5,718 nt of DNA, taken from NCBI GenBank assembly GCA_035503975.1, contig DATJST010000509.1, positions 1-5,718 of the forward strand, in the 5' to 3' direction. The notes under the pieces were generated by a model. It ran no database searches, was not told the origin of the DNA, and saw only the letters and a list, made by a program, of their open reading frames with translations. Source of the stretch: DATJMJ01 sp035503975 (lineage in GTDB: Bacteria > Actinomycetota > Acidimicrobiia > Acidimicrobiales > Palsa-688). Position 1 is the stretch's first letter. Every line of letters begins with the position of its first letter. Below are positions 1 to 3,381 of the stretch, piece after piece. The position numbers and the translations under genes were made by a program.

Positions 1-58
1 GTGCGCCAGGACCAGCGAGCACTTGGTCAAGCGCGTCGTGGTGCTCGGGACCGGCCAC
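1..58 (-). CDS. possible N-terminal fragment of a divergent gene, cut by the window edge
   Basis: I do not recognise a family. Read leftwards from a GTG at 58, the frame stays open to the edge and gives a credible, non-arginine-rich start (MAGPEHHDALDQVLAGPGA). The plus-strand frames here are arginine-rich, or stopped at 70-72 and about 90-92, as shadow frames usually are. A TATCCT hexamer (minus strand, 71 to 66) lies seven bases before the GTG, which would suit a leaderless transcript. The same frame extends back to an ATG at 109 without a clear ribosome binding site, so the protein may be longer by 17 residues. Only about 19 residues are visible, too few to name anything; it could also be non-coding. 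Confidence 0.25.
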   Translation of the reverse strand, partial: MAGPEHHDALDQVLAGPGA

Positions 59-84
59 GATGCGCAGGATAGGCGGCCGGCAAG

Positions 85-90
85 TAGGAT
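85..90 (+). promoter_or_regulatory. candidate -10 box for tatA (TAGGAT)
   Basis: TAGGAT fits the actinobacterial TAnnnT pattern and would start transcription near 96-98. That leaves a leader of about 25 bases before the TTG start at 123, with GGGAGGT at 112-118 as ribosome binding site. I see no convincing -35 element at the usual spacing, so the call rests on one hexamer and its position. Confidence 0.35.
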
Positions 91-122
91 GAAGCTGTCG
101 ACCAGTCATCCGGGAGGTCGCT

Positions 123-503
123 TTGTTCTCACTCCTTGGGCTCGGGTTTGGGCCCGACGCCCTATACGTGCTCATCATCGCCGTCGTCGTGCTCTTCGGA
201 GGCAGCCAGCTGCCCAAGTTGGCTCGCAACGCCGGCGAGGCGATGAAGGAGTTCAAAAAGGCTCACAACGAAGCCACGACGCTGGACGGGCAGGCGGCCA
301 CCGCGAGCCCGGCCGCGTCCCCTGCGCCTGCGGCGCCAGTCATGGCCCAGCCGGCGCTGGGGCCAGCACCCGTCGCCCCGACCAATGCGAGCAACGCGGC
401 CGATGAGGAGCGCGTCACTCTGACCAGGGCGGAGCTGGACGCTCTCTTGGCTGACCGCGAGCGCCGGGCCAAAGCAAGCCAGGGTGGCACGGACAACCAC
501 TGA
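123..503 (+). CDS. tatA: Sec-independent protein translocase subunit TatA (TatA/B/E family)
   Basis: This is a small membrane subunit of the twin-arginine pathway, which exports folded proteins; TatA oligomers act with TatC during passage through the cytoplasmic membrane. The 126-residue product has a short N-terminal tail, one hydrophobic helix (about residues 12-27) and then the family signature: FGGSQLPKLARNAGEAMKEF, with F25-G26 at the hinge, L30-P31 and an amphipathic helix to about residue 46. The rest is an Ala/Pro-rich linker (about 55-90) and a short charged helix (about 97-118, LTRAELDALLADRERR), probably cytosolic. The start is TTG, chosen because GGGAGGT (112-118) lies four bases upstream and there is no other in-frame start before the helix. 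TatB is possible, but the short amphipathic helix and poorly conserved tail suit TatA. No tatC is in the window. Confidence 0.9.
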   Translation: MFSLLGLGFGPDALYVLIIAVVVLFGGSQLPKLARNAGEAMKEFKKAHNEATTLDGQAATASPAASPAPAAPVMAQPALGPAPVAPTNASNAADEERVTLTRAELDALLADRERRAKASQGGTDNH

Positions 504-515
504 GGTTCTTCAGTG

Positions 516-534
516 CGGCTCTCGCGCGGAGCCG
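516..534. terminator. weak hairpin between convergent tatA and whiB
   Basis: CGGCTC (516-521) and GAGCCG (529-534) form a six-base-pair GC-rich stem with a seven-base loop, 13 bases after the tatA stop and in the 84-base gap where tatA and whiB converge. It could help to end transcription from either side. There is no T-tract on either strand, so it is not a classical intrinsic terminator. Confidence 0.25.
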
Positions 535-587
535 AGGAGCTGGGTCGGAGGAGCGGAAGAGAGCCCTGGCCTGCGCGGCGCTGAGCG

Positions 588-887
588 CTACTTGTGAGCC
601 GGCAGGGTCGGCCGTCCCGTCGAGGTGACCGGCGCAGCGACGGGCTGAGCCACCCTGGCCGGCATCCCCCTCCGGCTGCGCGCTATGCGGCGCCGTTCGC
701 GCTCCGAAGCCCCGCCCCAAACACCATGCTCAATGTGGTTCTCCAAGGCGTACTCGAGGCAGGGGTGCTTGACCGGGCACTCCGCACAGTAATGGCGGGC
801 GGTTTCCACCCCGACGCCGTCACTCGGGAAGAAGATCTCCGGGGGTAGGTCCCGGCACCGCCCCTCCACCATCCAAGATGTATCCAA
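588..887 (-). CDS. WhiB-family iron-sulphur transcriptional regulator
   Basis: WhiB-like (Wbl) proteins are small actinobacterial regulators that bind a [4Fe-4S] cluster through four cysteines and usually work with the primary sigma factor; members control division, sporulation, redox or nitric-oxide responses. All four ligands are present: C11, then C34, C37 and C43 in the CxxCxxxxxC pattern (HYCAECPVKHPC). The family turn GVWGG is at 55-59, followed by a basic helix (SERERRRIARSRRG, 61-74) that would contact DNA. The Pro/Ala-rich tail to residue 99 is not conserved. The TTG start at 887 is chosen because GGGAGG (898 to 893 on the minus strand) lies five bases upstream and W5 fits the conserved N-terminus. 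An ATG at 872 would also keep every cysteine. The gene converges with tatA and diverges from leuA. The subfamily cannot be settled by eye. Confidence 0.95.
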   Translation of the reverse strand: MDTSWMVEGRCRDLPPEIFFPSDGVGVETARHYCAECPVKHPCLEYALENHIEHGVWGGASERERRRIARSRRGMPARVAQPVAAPVTSTGRPTLPAHK

Positions 888-1080
888 CTCAGCCTCCCAA
901 AGCGCCCCGCGTGTAACGCTGACCTGAACTAGTCCCTCAAAATCCTTCTACGGTTCTGTACGGGGCTCGGGATTCGAGTCACAGTTCGAGGAAAGACGCT
1001 CCGCTTCTTTTACTCCACCCTAACGCCACGTGTCAAGCAAGCCCCCCAGGCGCCGCCCCAGCCTCTTCGTCGGGACGGCC
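888..1080. other. whiB-leuA divergent intergenic region, no gene seen
   Basis: This is the left part of the 231-base gap between whiB and the leuA leader peptide. I find no supportable coding frame or RNA gene. On the minus strand, TTGAGG (940 to 935) stands 17 bases from GTTACA (917 to 912), in a suitable position for whiB, but the second hexamer is a poor -10. TTCGAG occurs twice, at 973-978 and 985-990, 12 bases apart, and CACGTG at 1027-1032 is a palindrome. Any of these could be regulator sites; none matches an operator I can name. Confidence 0.4.
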
Positions 1081-1112
1081 TTGACAATAGCGCCTGGGTA
1101 GACGAACATATT
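1081..1112 (+). promoter_or_regulatory. promoter of the leuL-leuA transcript
   Basis: TTGACA at 1081-1086 is a perfect -35 hexamer. The best -10 candidate is CATATT at 1107-1112, four of six to consensus, with a long 20-base spacer; AACATA at 1105-1110 gives an 18-base spacer but is a poorer match. The first choice predicts a transcript start at or next to 1119, which is the A of the leader-peptide ATG, so the message would be leaderless. The ATG also lacks a Shine-Dalgarno sequence, which agrees with this. Confidence 0.6.
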
Positions 1113-1118
1113 TGCACG

Positions 1119-1160
1119 ATGTTCGCTTCTGCCCGCTCGGGCCTGCTTCTTATCACCTAG
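1119..1160 (+). CDS. leuL: leuA leader peptide (leucine attenuator peptide)
   Basis: This 13-residue frame, MFASARSGLLLIT followed by TAG, has three consecutive leucine codons (CTG CTT CTT, 1143-1151) and then isoleucine. It ends 61 bases before leuA and directly before two hairpins, the second a terminator. This is the arrangement of ribosome-mediated attenuation: when charged leucyl-tRNA is scarce the ribosome stalls on the leucine run and the RNA downstream folds differently. Two of the three codons are CTT, which I find only twice in the 577 codons of leuA; a rare codon would sharpen the response. There is no ribosome binding site upstream and the predicted transcript start falls on the ATG, so translation is probably leaderless. 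The peptide is expected to have no function once made. Confidence 0.85.
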   Translation: MFASARSGLLLIT

Positions 1161-1185
1161 GCGAGCACCGGGACCGGTGCTCGCC
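1160..1185 (+). promoter_or_regulatory. 11-bp hairpin abutting the leader stop codon
   Basis: GGCGAGCACCG (1160-1170) pairs perfectly with CGGTGCTCGCC (1175-1185) around a GGAC loop. Its first base is the G of the leader TAG, so a ribosome on the stop codon would cover the 5' arm, while one stalled on the leucine codons would leave most of it free. The 5' arm has a rival: AGGCGAGC (1159-1166) can pair with GCTCG..CCT (1135-1144) inside the leader frame, eight pairs with a two-base bulge. It therefore behaves like the middle segment of an attenuator. Confidence 0.75.
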
Positions 1186-1189
1186 GATG

Positions 1190-1220
1190 ACCTCCTGTGC
1201 CTGTGGCCAGGAGGTTTTTT
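1190..1220 (+). terminator. attenuator terminator that also sequesters the leuA ribosome binding site
   Basis: CCTCCTG (1191-1197) pairs with CAGGAGG (1208-1214). The stem continues inward as GCC/GGC (1199-1201 with 1205-1207) past one bulged T to a three-base loop, and A1190 can pair with T1215. Six T follow at 1215-1220. This is a textbook intrinsic terminator, placed upstream of leuA rather than after a gene. The 3' arm contains AGGAGG (1209-1214), the Shine-Dalgarno sequence of leuA, seven bases before its ATG, so the folded stem would also hide the ribosome binding site in any read-through transcript. Confidence 0.88.
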
Positions 1221-1221
1221 C

Positions 1222-2955
1222 ATGTTAGGAAAGGCTGCCGAAATGACTCGCCCCGCCGTGACCACCAAGCCGATGCCTTACGACAAGTACCGTCCGACCC
1301 TGCCCCTGGTACTGGCCGACCGGGCCTGGCCGTCCAAGCAGCTCACGGCGGCCCCCCGCTGGTGCAGCGTCGACCTGAGAGACGGCAACCAAGCTCTGAT
1401 CGACCCCATGGACCCCGTTCGCAAGCTTGAGCTCTTCGAGGCCCTCGTCAACATCGGTATCAAGGAGATCGAAGTCGGGTTCCCGTCCGCCTCAGCGCCT
1501 GACTACGAGTTCGTGCGCAACATCATCACGCGCGACCTCGTCCCCGAGGACGTCACCGTCCAGGTACTGGTCCAGTGCCGGAGAGAGCTGATCGAGCGCA
1601 CCTTCGAGGCATTGGCGGGCGCCCCCAGGGCGATCGTCCACTTCTACAACTCCACCTCGGAGCTGCAGCGCCGTGTGGTGTTCCGCCAGGAGCGGACCGG
1701 CATCGTCGAGATCGCCACGAGCGCGGCCCGCATGTGCCGGGAGCTCGAGGGCTCGCTCTCGGGCACGGAGCTGCGCTACGAGTACTCCCCCGAGAGCTTC
1801 ACCGGCACAGAGCCTGATTTCGCACTCGAGATATGTGAAGCGGTCGTTGACGTCCTCGAGCCAACCCGCGAACGGCCCCTCGTGCTCAACCTGCCCTCGA
1901 CGGTTGAGAACTACACACCCAACGTGTTCGCGGATGTGATCGAATGGTTCGGGCGCAATCTCAGCCGCCGCGACGCCATCGTGCTGTCGGTGCACCCGCA
2001 CAACGACCGGGGCACCGCGGTGGCCGCCGCCGAGATGGCGCTGCTGGCAGGTGCCGACCGCCTGGAGGGGACGCTGTTCGGCAACGGTGAGCGCACCGGC
2101 AACCTCGACCTGGTCACGGTGGCCCTCAACCTCATGTCCCAGGGCGTCGACCCCCGGCTCGACTTTCATGACATCGAGGCGGTGCGCAGGGTGGCCGAGC
2201 ATGCCACGCGGCTGCCCGTCCACCCCCGCCACCCGTACGTCGGTGACCTCGTTTACACGGCGTTCTCGGGTTCTCACCAGGACGCCATCAAGAAAGGGAT
2301 GGACGCCCTGCCCCCCCACTACGACCATTGGGAGGTGCCGTACCTGCCCATCGACCCAAAAGACATGGGGCGCACGTACGAAGCCATCATCAGGGTCAAC
2401 AGCCAGTCCGGCAAGGGTGGCGTGGCCTACGTGATGGGCACCGAGCACGGCCTGGACCTTCCCCGGCGGCTGCAGATCGAGTTCTCCAAGCAGGTGCAGG
2501 AGGTGACCGAGGCTTCTGGCACGGAAATCAAGCCGACCGAGATCTGGGAAGTCTTCGAGAGCACCTACCTCGCCCAGGACGCGCCCGTCCGCCTGCTCAG
2601 CAGTGAAGTGAGCACCGAACGCTCGGGCAGCACCCACGTGACCGAGCTGACTGCCCAGCTGCTCGTAGATGGCGAGCACAGCAGTGCCTCTGGACGGGGC
2701 AATGGCCCGATCGACGCGCTCGTCGACGCCCTCGCCCACGTCGGCGTCAAGCTGGCCGTGCTCGACTTCCACCAGCACGCGCTCACGTCGGGGAGCGGGG
2801 CTTCGTCGGTGGCATACGTCGAGGCCGAGTGTGAAGGCCAGGTGTCGTGGGGCGTCGGCATGGACTCCAGCATCCTCGATGCCTCTCTCCAAGCCGTGGC
2901 CAGCGCCGCGTCCCGGCTACGGGCGATGACCTCCCCCACATCCGAGCCCCGGTAA
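1222..2955 (+). CDS. leuA: 2-isopropylmalate synthase (long actinobacterial form)
   Basis: LeuA condenses acetyl-CoA with 2-oxoisovalerate to give 2-isopropylmalate, the first committed step of leucine synthesis, in the cytosol. The 577-residue product has the catalytic TIM barrel at about 45-330: VDLRDGNQALIDPM (50-63) with R53 and metal ligand D54, the metal pair in SVHPHNDRG (H258, H260), and GNGERTGN (287-294). A linker follows, then the LeuA dimer/allosteric domain at about 445-570 (GRGNGPIDALVDAL, 491-504), the usual site of leucine feedback inhibition. DLRDGNQ and the length mark the type-2 form. ATG 1222 is chosen because AGGAGG sits seven bases upstream. The frame opens earlier, at a GTG at 1177, but that lies inside the leader hairpin. 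Transcription is probably controlled by the attenuator just upstream. The sequence is intact. Confidence 0.96.
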   Translation: MLGKAAEMTRPAVTTKPMPYDKYRPTLPLVLADRAWPSKQLTAAPRWCSVDLRDGNQALIDPMDPVRKLELFEALVNIGIKEIEVGFPSASAPDYEFVRNIITRDLVPEDVTVQVLVQCRRELIERTFEALAGAPRAIVHFYNSTSELQRRVVFRQERTGIVEIATSAARMCRELEGSLSGTELRYEYSPESFTGTEPDFALEICEAVVDVLEPTRERPLVLNLPSTVENYTPNVFADVIEWFGRNLSRRDAIVLSVHPHNDRGTAVAAAEMALLAGADRLEGTLFGNGERTGNLDLVTVALNLMSQGVDPRLDFHDIEAVRRVAEHATRLPVHPRHPYVGDLVYTAFSGSHQDAIKKGMDALPPHYDHWEVPYLPIDPKDMGRTYEAIIRVNSQSGKGGVAYVMGTEHGLDLPRRLQIEFSKQVQEVTEASGTEIKPTEIWEVFESTYLAQDAPVRLLSSEVSTERSGSTHVTELTAQLLVDGEHSSASGRGNGPIDALVDALAHVGVKLAVLDFHQHALTSGSGASSVAYVEAECEGQVSWGVGMDSSILDASLQAVASAASRLRAMTSPTSEPR

Positions 2956-2965
2956 GCTCGCTCCC

Positions 2966-3265
2966 ATGTCGATGCAGCAGGCAGAAGCCTCTGGTCCGCC
3001 GCGTGGCCACGTCCGGGTGGTGTACCTGGGCCCGGTGGCGCCGCACTGGCGGGTCGACTCCGATTTCGGCGAGAGGAACCTGATCGAGGAACTGCGCCAG
3101 AGGATCCTCGCTCGCCTGCTGCTCCTCCCTCCCCACGACCCCCAGTTCCGGCGCAACCGCGAGCGCATCATCCGGGACGCCGAGCGGGAGAACGTGCTCC
3201 TCGAATGGGACCTCGGCGTGCCCGAGGACGAAGAGGGTGAGTTCATGGCGGGCGGCGAGGGTTAG
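2966..3265 (+). CDS. small protein of unknown function, cotranscribed with leuA
   Basis: I do not recognise a named family. The 99-residue product has a short, probably flexible N-terminus, then a strand-like HVRVVYLGPVAPHW (15-28), VDSDFGERN (30-38), a helix EELRQRILARLLLL (41-54), PPHDPQFRRNRERIIRDAEREN (55-76) and LLEWDL (78-83), before an acidic tail. It has no signal peptide, no membrane helix and no cysteine; it is probably a small soluble protein with a basic, Arg-rich middle. ATG 2966 is 10 bases after the leuA stop, with no Shine-Dalgarno sequence between, which suggests translational coupling to leuA; a second ATG at 2972 is possible. The well-structured motifs and codon use like the neighbours suggest a real gene. 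The link to leucine metabolism is only positional. Confidence 0.75.
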   Translation: MSMQQAEASGPPRGHVRVVYLGPVAPHWRVDSDFGERNLIEELRQRILARLLLLPPHDPQFRRNRERIIRDAERENVLLEWDLGVPEDEEGEFMAGGEG

Positions 3266-3368
3266 AAACGTACCGTCGCCGTCCTAACTTCGCCGCCAAG
3301 GACCGCACTCGCATATCACGGCCGCCATGGCTGCCGCTATATGGCGCGGCATCGAAGGCAGGGCACGA

Positions 3369-3374
3369 TAACCT
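3369..3374 (+). promoter_or_regulatory. candidate -10 box for a leaderless ppk1 transcript
   Basis: TAACCT fits TAnnnT and ends seven bases before the GTG at 3382, a spacing that would start the transcript on or next to that codon. No Shine-Dalgarno sequence precedes the GTG, and no good -35 lies upstream. The rest of the 116-base gap behind the small gene holds one imperfect hairpin (GCCGCCAT at 3321-3328 against ATGGCG at 3341-3346) without a T-tract. I see no recognisable phosphate-regulation box. Confidence 0.25.
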
Positions 3375-3381
3375 AATCGAC

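Noticed and set aside
23..406. 127-codon plus-strand frame overlapping tatA
   Set aside because: It is arginine-rich over the tatA region, typical of a shadow frame, and tatA in the other frame has a clear membrane helix and family signature.
594..848. 84-codon plus-strand frame opposite whiB
   Set aside because: whiB on the minus strand has four cysteines, the GVWGG turn and a good ribosome binding site; the plus frame is its shadow.
969..992. GGGATTCGAGTC, resembling a tRNA T-arm
   Set aside because: No matching acceptor stem, D-arm or anticodon arm is found upstream.
1009..1023. AGGGTGG on the minus strand, resembling the start of a T-box antiterminator motif
   Set aside because: The match ends after seven bases. 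No specifier stem or terminator follows, and the downstream gene would be whiB, not an aminoacyl-tRNA synthetase or amino-acid gene.
1177..1221. GTG at 1177 as the start of leuA, adding 15 residues
   Set aside because: It lies inside the 3' arm of the leader hairpin and has no ribosome binding site, and the added residues cross the terminator; ATG 1222 has AGGAGG at ideal spacing.
1020..1268. 82-codon minus-strand frame across the leuA promoter and leader
   Set aside because: It covers the promoter, leader peptide and terminator of leuA, which explain the sequence better, and its product is basic and without motifs.
1492..2892. 466-codon open frame on the minus strand opposite leuA
   Set aside because: It is a shadow of the strong codon bias of leuA. 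Its product has no recognisable motif and no ribosome binding site, and leuA on the other strand has every catalytic motif.
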